This document shows, piece by piece, positions 50,789-58,952 of a DNA stretch of 64,000 nt. This DNA is from CAWBXL01 sp963837365 (GTDB taxonomy: Bacteria; Acidobacteriota; Terriglobia; Terriglobales; Acidobacteriaceae), in NCBI GenBank assembly GCA_963837365.1, contig CAWIMW010000010.1:82973-146972 (forward strand). The letters run 5' to 3'. Every line of letters starts with the position of its first letter. Position 1 is the first letter of the stretch. A program made the position numbers and the translations under genes. The notes beneath the pieces were generated by a model, which was not told where the DNA came from, ran no database searches, and saw nothing but the letters and a program-made list of their open reading frames with translations.

Positions 50789-52702
50789 ATGGATTTACAG
50801 CAAAAAATCCGCACCATTCCCACCGAGCCCGGAGTGTACCTCTACAAGAACGCCGAAGGACAGGTCATCTACGTCGGAAAGGCAAAAAACCTGCGCAGCC
50901 GGGTGGCTTCTTACTTTCACGAAGGCCGCTGGGAGGACGCCAAAACCGGCACGCTGGTGCGCGAGGCGGCGGACGTGGAGTACATCGTCGTCGCCAATAA
51001 CAAAGAAGCTCTGGCCCTGGAGAATAACCTCATCAAGCAGCGCAAGCCGCGTTTCAACATTCTGCTGCGCGATGACAAGACTTATCCCTACGTGAAGTTG
51101 ACCCTGGGAGAGCGCTTTCCCCGGGTTTACGTGACCCGGCGGTTGCGGAAAGACGGCAGCGCGTACTACGGTCCTTACTTCCCTGCCAACCTCGCCTACC
51201 GGATTGTGGATTTGATCCACCGAAATTTTCTGGTTCCGTCCTGCAAGGTGGACCTGACGCGCTACCACCCCCGCCCCTGTCTTCAGTACTACATCAAGCG
51301 CTGTCTGGGACCATGTGTTCAGGAACTCACAACCCCTGAGATTTACCAGGAAGCAGTGCGCGATACCAAATTATTCCTGGAAGGACGTCAAACCGATCTT
51401 TCGCATTCTCTACGGGAGCGCATGGAGCAAGCCGCGGGAGCTGAAGAATTTGAGCGTGCCGCCCGATACCGCGACTTGATTTCTACCGTCGAGCAGCTCC
51501 AGGAAAAACAACGGATGGCGGCGGTGGAAGGCGATGACGCCGACGTTTTTGGGTACCACTATGAAGCCGGAATGCTGGCGGTGAATCTGTTCCACATGCG
51601 CGGCGGAAAGGTTCTGGATCGCCGGGAATTTTTCTGGGAGGAATTGCCGGAGTTGGAATTTGTTGATGATGGAGGGACGGGCGTCCCCGTGCCTCCACCC
51701 CAGACGCCGCATCTTAGAACGGGCGGTGACACCCGTCCCTCCATCGATTCGTTTTTGCCCGGCCAGTTTTTCTCTGCCTTCCTTAAGCAGCTTTACATCG
51801 GCCAACCCTACGTCCCACGGAACATCTACGTTCCCGTCGAATTCGAGGACCGTGAAGCATTAGAAGACTTGTTGTCCGAGCAAGTAGGGGACGGCAGGGT
51901 ACGCGCCACGCGGGTAAGCATCCTCGTCCCTCAGCGGGGAGAGAAACGATCGTTGCTCGATCTCGCCGGAAACAATGCCAAACAGTCTTTTGACCAGCGC
52001 TTCCGGGTGATGAAGCCGAATATGAAGGCCATCCAGGAAGCCTTGCAGGACACGCTGGGGTTGCCCGATTTACCGGAGCGAATTGAATGCTTCGATATCT
52101 CCCACATTCAAGGCGCCGAGACCGTAGCATCCATGGTGGTTTGGGAAGACGGCCGGATGAAGAAATCCGACTATCGTAAGTTCATCATCAAGACGGTGGA
52201 AGGCGTGGACGATTTCGCCTCGATGCGGGAAGTTGTCACCCGCCGCTACAAACGCCTTCAGGAAGAAAAGAAAAAGATGCCCAGCCTGGTACTGATTGAC
52301 GGAGGCCTGGGCCAGCTGCACGCCGCGTCTGACGCGCTGGAATCGCTTGAGATCATCAATCAGCCACTGGCCTCCATTGCCAAGCGGGAAGAAATTATCT
52401 ACGTGTACGGACAGGAAAATGAGCCAATCGCGCTCGACCACCATTCGCCGGTGTTGCATCTGGTCCAGTTGGTCCGCGATGAGGCCCACCGCTTTGCCGT
52501 GACCTTCCACCGCAAACGGCGGCAGATGCGCGACCGCTCGACTGAACTACGCGAGATTCCAGGAGTGGGAGAAAGTACCACCAGGAGACTGCTCCAGCAT
52601 TTTGGCAGCGTTCAAGCGGTAAAACAGGCCGATGTGGCGGCGCTCTCTGCGGTCGTCACTCGCAATCAAGCCGAGGCCATACTTAATCACTTTCGCAGAT
52701 AA
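50789..52702 (+). CDS. uvrC: Excinuclease ABC subunit C
   Basis: UvrC makes both incisions in nucleotide-excision repair. Order: GIY-YIG nuclease (PGVYLYKNAEGQVIYVGKAK), Cys-rich patch (CLQYYIKRCLGPC), UVR motif (EEFERAARYRDLISTVEQL), RNase H-like nuclease (IECFDISHIQGAETVASMVV, LVLIDGGLGQLHAA) and C-terminal helix-hairpin-helix (EIPGVGESTTRRLLQHFGS). ATG at 50789 is chosen over 50672, since the 39 extra codons are unlike UvrC. An in-frame palindrome at 51668-51745 adds about 26 residues in the linker before the RNase H part. Confidence 0.94.
   Translation: MDLQQKIRTIPTEPGVYLYKNAEGQVIYVGKAKNLRSRVASYFHEGRWEDAKTGTLVREAADVEYIVVANNKEALALENNLIKQRKPRFNILLRDDKTYPYVKLTLGERFPRVYVTRRLRKDGSAYYGPYFPANLAYRIVDLIHRNFLVPSCKVDLTRYHPRPCLQYYIKRCLGPCVQELTTPEIYQEAVRDTKLFLEGRQTDLSHSLRERMEQAAGAEEFERAARYRDLISTVEQLQEKQRMAAVEGDDADVFGYHYEAGMLAVNLFHMRGGKVLDRREFFWEELPELEFVDDGGTGVPVPPPQTPHLRTGGDTRPSIDSFLPGQFFSAFLKQLYIGQPYVPRNIYVPVEFEDREALEDLLSEQVGDGRVRATRVSILVPQRGEKRSLLDLAGNNAKQSFDQRFRVMKPNMKAIQEALQDTLGLPDLPERIECFDISHIQGAETVASMVVWEDGRMKKSDYRKFIIKTVEGVDDFASMREVVTRRYKRLQEEKKKMPSLVLIDGGLGQLHAASDALESLEIINQPLASIAKREEIIYVYGQENEPIALDHHSPVLHLVQLVRDEAHRFAVTFHRKRRQMRDRSTELREIPGVGESTTRRLLQHFGSVQAVKQADVAALSAVVTRNQAEAILNHFRR
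51668..51745. repeat. In-frame palindromic element within uvrC
   Basis: Arms GATGGAGGGACGGGCGTC (51668-51685) and GACACCCGTCCCTCCATC (51728-51745) are inverted repeats with one mismatch in 18. The unit is 78 bases, 26 codons, and keeps the uvrC frame. It encodes GGTGVPVPPPQTPHLRTGGD and a little more, rich in Gly and Pro. Confidence 0.88.
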
Positions 52703-52713
52703 CCAGGAAAGGG

Positions 52714-53316
52714 CTAAGGTTGGACTGCTTGTCTTTCCCGTGCAGACGAATCGGTCATTAACGCGCTCTTCACCAGCCAAGCCACAATGCCCAGCATCCC
52801 GATCCAGCCAATAAGCCGGACCACGGCCGCAATCTTGGTGTCATAAGCCAAGACCCCGAGGTGCGAAAAAATCGTATTCCAATCGTGCTCAACGTAATCG
52901 GAGTCTCCCGTGGTCACCAAGGGCAGCACCATGGCGCGCGCGTCCGCCATGTAGGTTGCGGTATACAGCCAGTTCTCGAAGAAGAAAAACGTGCAGAAGA
53001 CGAAAGCAGAGGTCTGTCTCTGAAACAGAAAATAAACGGCGAGCAAAAACGGGACCAGCCATTGCAGCAGAGTCCCGCCCCACAACCCAAGAGTAGGGCC
53101 GAACCAACCGAAAAGGAGATGACCGCCTTCGTGGACGACTAGGTTCGCCAGATCAATAAACAAAAACTCGCCGTGCTTGGAGAACGCATAGACCAGAAAT
53201 ACTACGTAGAACCCGGCCCACATCGCCGCAGCCCAACGCGGGACAGGACGCCAGGGTTGATCGAGCATCTCGCGCAACATTTCCAGCATGATTGGATTTT
53301 GATTGCGTCGCATCAT
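52714..53316 (-). CDS. Integral membrane protein with a HEGGH motif
   Basis: A 200-residue protein with about five membrane helices (WAAAMWAGFYVVFLVYAF, LLQWLVPFLLAVYFLF, AFVFCTFFFFENWLYTA, LIGWIGMLGIVAWLV). NLVVHEGGHLLFGWFG holds an HExxH zinc-peptidase motif next to a membrane segment, as in site-2-like M50 proteases. No clear second M50 motif (DG) is seen, so peptidase activity is unproven; the HDWNTIF and DYVEHD region might supply a third ligand. It is convergent with uvrC. Confidence 0.7.
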   Translation of the reverse strand: MMRRNQNPIMLEMLREMLDQPWRPVPRWAAAMWAGFYVVFLVYAFSKHGEFLFIDLANLVVHEGGHLLFGWFGPTLGLWGGTLLQWLVPFLLAVYFLFQRQTSAFVFCTFFFFENWLYTATYMADARAMVLPLVTTGDSDYVEHDWNTIFSHLGVLAYDTKIAAVVRLIGWIGMLGIVAWLVKSALMTDSSARERQAVQP

Positions 53317-53357
53317 TTGGGCAAATTACGGTAGTGTTTGGTGGAAACCGATTGGGA

Positions 53358-53590
53358 AGGCACGACCTCAGTCGTGCCGTAAGAAAATGCTTGTTAATGG
53401 GCTTTAGCCTCTGGGGAACGCAGACCGCAGCGGCCAAAGCCGGGATCGCGCCCGAAAACCTATGGCGCGGCGCTAACAGCTTTACCGAAATACAGTGATT
53501 TTGGGTGGAGCAGGGCCTTTGGCCCTGCGTTAGGAGCCTTGTGGCAACCGGCTTCAGCCGCTGAGGTACATGTGCTTCGTCCTTCAGCAA
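53358..53590. repeat. Mosaic of short palindromes
   Basis: Several small hairpins sit side by side: GGCACGAC/GTCGTGCC (53359-53378), GGGCTTTAGCCTCTGG (about 53400), GCAGGGCC/GGCCCTGC (53510-53528) and CCGGCTTCAGCCGCTGAGG (about 53550). They fill the gap between two minus-strand genes. The 145-codon minus-strand frame across it (PQRLKP twice) is translated repeat and is not called. Confidence 0.75.
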
Positions 53591-53628
53591 ACTGTTAAAC
53601 CATGCCCTCGCTTGACTTTCTCATTACC

Positions 53629-54387
53629 TTAACTCAACCCCTTTAGCAAATACTCCCTAATGTTTGCCGGAAGACGGGAGCCGTGGAGAATTTCCCGCAC
53701 CACCGCCGCAGGCAATGACCGCGCGAATTCGACGGCGCGTGCCATGGGAGTGTGCGGATTGCGCAACAGGGCAATGCGGACTTCACGCCGCAAACACCAT
53801 TTGGCATGATGGCAAACCGCGTTCACCAATACTGGGGACGCATCCGAGCGCATCACGGCCTTTACCACTTGCGCCTCTGTAAGCCGCGAATTTTCCAGCG
53901 CGGCGTGTATCACGCGCGGCTCCGAGTCGGATAGCAGTTCGGTGGCAACCCGCCCCGAGGCTCGATGTGCCAGCGTCAGCCTTTCGCCAGAAGAAATCGT
54001 CTCAGTCCGGTTGCAGATTGCTTCATCGGCCGCAGCTTTGACATCGGCCGGAACGGCAGGGGAAAGCGCCACTCGCATCAGGTCAAACGTAAACAGGTGC
54101 CGCACCATCGGCAGCGATACGTGACGAGGCGTCCTGGGATGCTCCACCAGGGCCAGCTTCACCTTGCGGCTCTTCATGGCCGATGCGTTCTTGCTCAACC
54201 GCTCCAGAACTTCGCCCGGCAAATCGCTTCGCTTAAGCAGCGTAAGCGCGAAGTCTTCATTCAGTGCCGGATTTGACGCGGCGGCGGCAAGAACCTCGAG
54301 CGAACTGCTATGGACAGCTTCTTCCAGCGGGGGCGCCGCAATCTCTGCGTGCGTAACCTCAGGCGAACTGGGTTGACTGTTCGACAT
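53629..54387 (-). CDS. Helical-repeat (HEAT/leucine-rich-variant-like) protein
   Basis: A 252-residue cytoplasmic protein built of short paired helices, each about 30-40 residues: LEVLAAAASNPALNEDFALT, ALVEHPRTPRHVSLPMVRHL, SEPRVIHAALENSRLTEAQV and RIALLRNPHTPMARAVEFA. The pattern of Asn-Pro/His-Pro turns fits HEAT-like or variant leucine repeats used for binding. Not recognised further. It starts five bases after the BadF-type kinase gene on the same strand, so the two are probably co-transcribed. Confidence 0.65.
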   Translation of the reverse strand: MSNSQPSSPEVTHAEIAAPPLEEAVHSSSLEVLAAAASNPALNEDFALTLLKRSDLPGEVLERLSKNASAMKSRKVKLALVEHPRTPRHVSLPMVRHLFTFDLMRVALSPAVPADVKAAADEAICNRTETISSGERLTLAHRASGRVATELLSDSEPRVIHAALENSRLTEAQVVKAVMRSDASPVLVNAVCHHAKWCLRREVRIALLRNPHTPMARAVEFARSLPAAVVREILHGSRLPANIREYLLKGLS

Positions 54388-54392
54388 CTGCG

Positions 54393-55298
54393 TTAGCGGG
54401 CATGTTTTCGTGCCCTCTGGAGTGCTCCCTGCACTGGTTCGACTACATCCTCAATGAGCCGGACCTGGGGATACTCCTTGCTTAAGCGATTGTAAAAAAC
54501 TTCCCGCACTTGCGCGCTATGAGCAAATACACCTCCGGACATGGCCACAGGGACAGCGTGGGCAGCGGGGAACAAGCGGTCAATTACGTCCTCGCCCAGC
54601 CCTACCAGTTCTTTGGCAGCCTGGGTTAAAACCTCACGCGCCTGCTTATTCTGTTTTTCCGCCGCTGTATGCACGATTGGAAACAGCGCCGCAAAATCGG
54701 GTGCAGGAGTGCTATTCGCTTTCATCACTACTTGCTGGTGCGTAGTAACCCCCCAAGACTTGGCGATGGCCTTGAACAGACATGTGTCTTTGGCATCTTC
54801 ACCTTCGTTCACGGCCGCCGCGACCGCACGCCGCCCAATCCAGTAGCCCGAGCCTTCATCGGAGATAGCAAATCCCCAGCCTCCGGCGCGGGCGGTTTGT
54901 TTTTGTGGGTTACGCCCATAAGCGATGGAACCGGTACCCGCGATCACGATCACGCCGGGGCCATCGCCAAATGCCGCTTCCATGGCGATTTCCATGTCAC
55001 CGGTGATTTCGATCTCGCCAGGGATAATTTCAGCAATGATGCGGCGGGCCACATCTCGGACCTCCGGCCGCGCGGCACCGGCCAGACCGGCACAAGCCCG
55101 CTGAATCTGTGCAGGCTTAACCCTCGCCGAAGAACAGGCTTGGCGAATCGCTTCATGCAGCGCCAGCCGGGCGGACTCTTCTCCAACCCGAATCACATTG
55201 CTGCCACCGCCCATACCACGGCCAAGCACGGATGTTTCATCGCCAATGAGGCAGGAGGTCTTGCTGCCGCCGCCGTCGATGCCCAGAAACATGGCCAC
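54393..55298 (-). CDS. BadF/BcrA-family ATPase, probable N-acetylglucosamine kinase
   Basis: An ASKHA-fold kinase of 301 residues. FLGIDGGGSKTSCLIGDE is the phosphate-1 motif, GVIVIAGTGSIAYG the adenosine/phosphate-2 region, and GWGFAISDEGSGYWIGRRA the hallmark of the GlcNAc-kinase branch. It lacks the Cys pair of dehydratase-activating BadF proteins, so a sugar kinase is more likely. The divergent gene is a sodium/solute symporter; together they would import and phosphorylate an amino sugar (inference). Confidence 0.85.
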   Translation of the reverse strand: MAMFLGIDGGGSKTSCLIGDETSVLGRGMGGGSNVIRVGEESARLALHEAIRQACSSARVKPAQIQRACAGLAGAARPEVRDVARRIIAEIIPGEIEITGDMEIAMEAAFGDGPGVIVIAGTGSIAYGRNPQKQTARAGGWGFAISDEGSGYWIGRRAVAAAVNEGEDAKDTCLFKAIAKSWGVTTHQQVVMKANSTPAPDFAALFPIVHTAAEKQNKQAREVLTQAAKELVGLGEDVIDRLFPAAHAVPVAMSGGVFAHSAQVREVFYNRLSKEYPQVRLIEDVVEPVQGALQRARKHAR

Positions 55299-55418
55299 GC
55301 GGTTGTTCTATCACAAGGGATTAACTTTGCAGGTGCAGAGACAGGTTCGTAACCGGTTTATCCGCGATAATTGCGCGAGTGGCGGGGCAAGCCTGCCTGA
55401 ACGCAGAATCTGCAACCT

Positions 55419-56852
55419 ATGGGCCTGAACAAGATTGATTTCGCCATTATCGCGATTTACCTGGCGGGCATTACCTTGTTCGGCCTGCGCTTCCGCAAGC
55501 GCCAACGCACGCTTCGCGATTACTTTCTCGCCGACCGCAGCATTCCCTGGTGGGCCATCGCACTGTCTATCGTGGCGGCGGAAACCAGTACGCTGACCAT
55601 CATCAGTATCCCCGGCCTTGCGTATGACACCAACCTCACGTTCTTGCAGGTCGTGCTGGGGTACCTGGTCGGGCGCATCATCATCAGTTTCGTTCTATTG
55701 CCGCATTATTTCCGGGGCGAACTCTATACCGCTTATGAATTGATCGAACGTAGATTTGGGCGCAGCCTGCGCTCGCTCACCGCTGGGCTATTCCTCATCA
55801 CTCGCGCTGCCGCTGAGGGGGTCCGTGTTTACGCGGTGTCTATTGTGGTGGCAATCGCACTGGGAACAGGAGAAGTCGCATCCATCGCGATCATTACTGC
55901 CCTCACACTTGTTTACACCTTCGAAGGCGGATTAGCGGCGGTGATCTGGACTGACGTCGTGCAGACGGTGATTTACGTAGGCGGAACCATCGTGGGAGTA
56001 TTCACCATCTTGCACCTGGTCCCGGGGGGATGGCAGGCCATACACAGTGTGGCCGCGGGTGCAGGAAAACTGCAAGTATTCAATTTCACACCAAACTTCT
56101 GGCTGCCCTACACATTCTGGGCCGGCGTTCTTGGCGGAGCGTTCCTGACAACTGCCAGCCACGGTACCGATCAACTTATCGTGCAGCGTCTGCTGGCGGC
56201 GCGAAACCAGAAACAGTCGGTAACGGCTTTGCTAACCAGCGGAGTGGCGATCTTCTTTCAGTTTGCTCTGTTCCTGATGGTGGGCGTGATGTTGTTTGTT
56301 TACTATCGGGTTCCATCAGCAAACTTCGAAAAAGCCGACCGCATTTATCCAACGTTCATCGTTAACCAGATGCCCCACGGAATTTCCGGACTACTGATCG
56401 CCGCCATTCTGGCTGCCGCCATGTCCAACCTGAGCGCCGCGCTCAACTCGCTGTCATCCACTTCCATGTTGGATTTTTATCTGCGCGGGAATCCGCAGGT
56501 GGATGAACAGCGTAAGCTGCGCTTGTCGCGGATTTCTACTTTGATTTGGGCGATTATTCTCTTTGGTTTAGCTGTCCTTTCGCTCCACAAGGTTTCCCGT
56601 GTGATTGAAGTCGGGTTGTCGATCGCTTCGGTGGCGTATGGTGCTCTGCTCGGAGTGTTTCTCCTGGGAGTACTCACGCGGAAAGCTAACGAGAATGGGG
56701 CTGTGGTTGGCATGGGTGTTGGCTTCGCCGTGTCACTGTTCATTTGGTTGAAGACACCTGTCCCTTGGACTTGGTACGTGGCGATTGGGACTGCGGTGAC
56801 GTTCGCGGTGGGATACCTCACCAGCCTGCTTCCTAAACATCGAACACTTTAA
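55419..56852 (+). CDS. Sodium/solute symporter (SSS family)
   Basis: A 477-residue protein with about 13 membrane helices. IAIYLAGITLFGLRFRKRQR opens the fold; WAIALSIVAAETSTLTIIS is the helix-2 block, and GGLAAVIWTDVVQTVIYVGG and LIAAILAAAMSNLSAALNSLSS hold the sodium-site residues. It is divergent from the GlcNAc-kinase-like gene, suggesting a sugar or amino-sugar substrate. Its stop codon (TAA) overlaps the start of an inverted repeat. Confidence 0.88.
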   Translation: MGLNKIDFAIIAIYLAGITLFGLRFRKRQRTLRDYFLADRSIPWWAIALSIVAAETSTLTIISIPGLAYDTNLTFLQVVLGYLVGRIIISFVLLPHYFRGELYTAYELIERRFGRSLRSLTAGLFLITRAAAEGVRVYAVSIVVAIALGTGEVASIAIITALTLVYTFEGGLAAVIWTDVVQTVIYVGGTIVGVFTILHLVPGGWQAIHSVAAGAGKLQVFNFTPNFWLPYTFWAGVLGGAFLTTASHGTDQLIVQRLLAARNQKQSVTALLTSGVAIFFQFALFLMVGVMLFVYYRVPSANFEKADRIYPTFIVNQMPHGISGLLIAAILAAAMSNLSAALNSLSSTSMLDFYLRGNPQVDEQRKLRLSRISTLIWAIILFGLAVLSLHKVSRVIEVGLSIASVAYGALLGVFLLGVLTRKANENGAVVGMGVGFAVSLFIWLKTPVPWTWYVAIGTAVTFAVGYLTSLLPKHRTL

Positions 56853-56978
56853 CCGCAAAGCACGCCAAGGATATGCGAAAGGTCGCCAAGAAGAGCTCCG
56901 GGCATAATCAATTCCCAATTTGGATCATTCTTAGTTTTTCTTTGCGTACTTCGTGCAATCTTCGCGCACTTTGCGGTT
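56851..56978. repeat. Inverted repeat of the AACCGCAAAG family
   Basis: Left arm AACCGCAAAGCACGCCAAGG ... AAGGTCGCCAAGAA; right arm TTCTTTGCGTACTTCGTGC ... GCGCACTTTGCGGTT, an imperfect reverse complement. It overlaps the symporter stop codon and ends 16 bases before the GxxExxY gene. A decayed relative is at 12377-12500. Confidence 0.85.
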
Positions 56979-56994
56979 AGAGTGTTTTGGACTC

Positions 56995-57396
56995 ATGCGA
57001 AGCCACGATCTCACGCCAGAAATAATCGGCGCAGCCATCAAGATTCACCGCGAGCTAGGACCTGGACTACTGGAATCCGCTTACGTCTCATGCCTCGCGT
57101 ATGAACTGGAGAAATTGGGGCTGGCAGTCGAACGGGAAAGACCTGTGCCGCTCATTTACGAAAGCATAAAACTGGCATGCGGGTTTCGTGCCGATCTTGT
57201 CGTCGACAATCGGGTTGTCATCGAAGCCAAATGCAAGGAAGCAATTCACCCAGTCGATGAAGCACAGCTTCTGTCTCATCTCCGATTGTTGAATATCCCA
57301 GTTGGTCTGTTGATCAACTTCCACGTGGTGTTGCTAAAAAATGGCATCAAGCGCATGGTAAACAACTATCGCACACCTGTTGATCTGGCCAGTTAG
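56995..57396 (+). CDS. GxxExxY protein (PD-(D/E)XK nuclease-like fold)
   Basis: A 133-residue protein with IIGAAIKIHRELGPG, the namesake GLLESAY (GxxExxY) and FRADLVVDNRVVIEAK, which supplies the D...ExK nuclease-like residues. The function of the family is unknown. Like the four-helix-bundle protein at 194, members are frequently found as orphans and have been reported with rRNA intervening sequences. The ATG at 56995 is chosen because the frame upstream is palindrome sequence. The gene is inserted between two transporters. Confidence 0.88.
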   Translation: MRSHDLTPEIIGAAIKIHRELGPGLLESAYVSCLAYELEKLGLAVERERPVPLIYESIKLACGFRADLVVDNRVVIEAKCKEAIHPVDEAQLLSHLRLLNIPVGLLINFHVVLLKNGIKRMVNNYRTPVDLAS

Positions 57397-57419
57397 TCTT
57401 CATATACTTCTTCCTCTTA

Positions 57420-58769
57420 ATGAGGAACTCCGCCGAACTCTCCCGCGATCTCGGCCCCAGCCACGCTACGGCCATCGTAATCGGCACAATCATCGGCAGC
57501 GGGATTTTTCTTGTCCCGGCAGAGATGACCCAGGCCGTGGGCTCCGCCAAGCTTGTATTTTTGGCGTGGATCGTGGGCGGGTTGCTCTCATTTTTCGGCG
57601 CATACACCTACGCAGAACTGGGCGCGATGCGTCCGCAAGCTGGAGGGGAATATGTCTACGTCCGCGACGCCTACGGGCCACTGCCCGCCTTTTTGTATGC
57701 ATGGACATGGTTTCTCATCGCCAAACCGGCTTCCATCGCCAGCGTGACCACAGGCTTGGTCCGGATCCTTGGGACTTTCCCGGCGCTGGCATTTTTCTCT
57801 TCCCCGATTTTGCACTCCAAAATCAACTACGGTCAGTTGATCGCTATTGCCGCGACTATCCTTATCTCCCTTCTCAACTACATCGGGATCAGGAAAGCGG
57901 GGGACTTCCAGTTATTTTTCACTGTGTTGAAGATTGCCATCGTCCTCGGCATCGTCGCCGTGGGATTCAGCTACGTTCATGGAACGTGGAGCAACTTCAC
58001 CAGTACATACGCAGGAGCGAAAGGCGGATTTACAGGGTTCATGGCGGCTTTGGTTGCCGCTCTCTGGGCGTACGACGGTTGGAACGACCTGAACATGGTG
58101 GCAGGGGAAGTGCGCAAGCCTGAGCGCAGTATTCCCCTGGCACTCATTTTCGGAGTGGCGACTGTGGGACTCCTCTACATCCTCATGAATGCAGCTGTGC
58201 AATATGCCATGCCTGCCAGTGCCATCGCGGCGTCGCCGCGGCCGGCATCTGAAACTGCCAGACTCATGTTCGGCGCGCTCGGGGCTGCGGTAGTCTCAGC
58301 AGGCATGGCGTTGTCTATGCTGGTCACGCTTAATGGCACAACCATGAGTGGAGCGCGCGTTCCCTTTGCCGTAGCACGTGACGGTTATTTCTTCTCCGCG
58401 TTGGCCAAGGTTCACCCCCGGTTTCACACACCATCCGCCGCCATCGTTGTACAGGCAATTCTTTCCATTCTTCTGCTGTTGCTGGGGGGCAGCTTTAAGA
58501 AGCTTTTCTCTCTCGCTATTTTTTCCGAGTGGTTGTTTTATATGATCGCAGGAAGCACCATCTTCATTTTTCGGCGGCAGGAATCCCGCGTTGAGAGTCC
58601 CTTTCGCATCTGGGGATATCCGATTTTGCCAGCGCTCTTTGTTGCAGCTTCCGCGGTACTGCTTTACTACACTTTTACCGACAATTTGGTGTATTCCACC
58701 GCTGGATTACTGGTGATTTTGGCGGGCATACCGGTTTTCTATGGGTTCTCCAGCGTGCGCTCCGCATAG
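57420..58769 (+). CDS. APC-superfamily amino-acid permease
   Basis: A 449-residue transporter with about 12 helices. VIGTIIGSGIFLVPAEM is the unwound helix-1 substrate motif (GSGIF), followed by GALLSFFGAYTYAELGAM-like and PQAGGEYVYVRDAYGPLPAF blocks typical of LAT/SteT-type exchangers. Substrate cannot be fixed. It begins 23 bases after the GxxExxY gene. Confidence 0.88.
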   Translation: MRNSAELSRDLGPSHATAIVIGTIIGSGIFLVPAEMTQAVGSAKLVFLAWIVGGLLSFFGAYTYAELGAMRPQAGGEYVYVRDAYGPLPAFLYAWTWFLIAKPASIASVTTGLVRILGTFPALAFFSSPILHSKINYGQLIAIAATILISLLNYIGIRKAGDFQLFFTVLKIAIVLGIVAVGFSYVHGTWSNFTSTYAGAKGGFTGFMAALVAALWAYDGWNDLNMVAGEVRKPERSIPLALIFGVATVGLLYILMNAAVQYAMPASAIAASPRPASETARLMFGALGAAVVSAGMALSMLVTLNGTTMSGARVPFAVARDGYFFSALAKVHPRFHTPSAAIVVQAILSILLLLLGGSFKKLFSLAIFSEWLFYMIAGSTIFIFRRQESRVESPFRIWGYPILPALFVAASAVLLYYTFTDNLVYSTAGLLVILAGIPVFYGFSSVRSA

Positions 58770-58952
58770 TCACTAAATTCACCGTCATTTGCCCCTCTCT
58801 TGTCCTCTAAGTGGCAAGCATTACCAGCGGTTACCAAAGACCAACAGCGCCAGACACGTTTACCCTGCGGCCTGCCTCTCGTACCTTAGAAACTCCAACA
58901 CCCGTGCACACCCCCGGGCCCGGGTCCCCTAGTGTTTTTGGAGAAAGATTGA

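Noticed and set aside
53153..53590. 145-codon minus-strand frame with repeated PQRLKP
   Set aside because: It is translated from the palindrome mosaic and the antisense of the membrane protein's start; the repeated peptide reflects repeated DNA.
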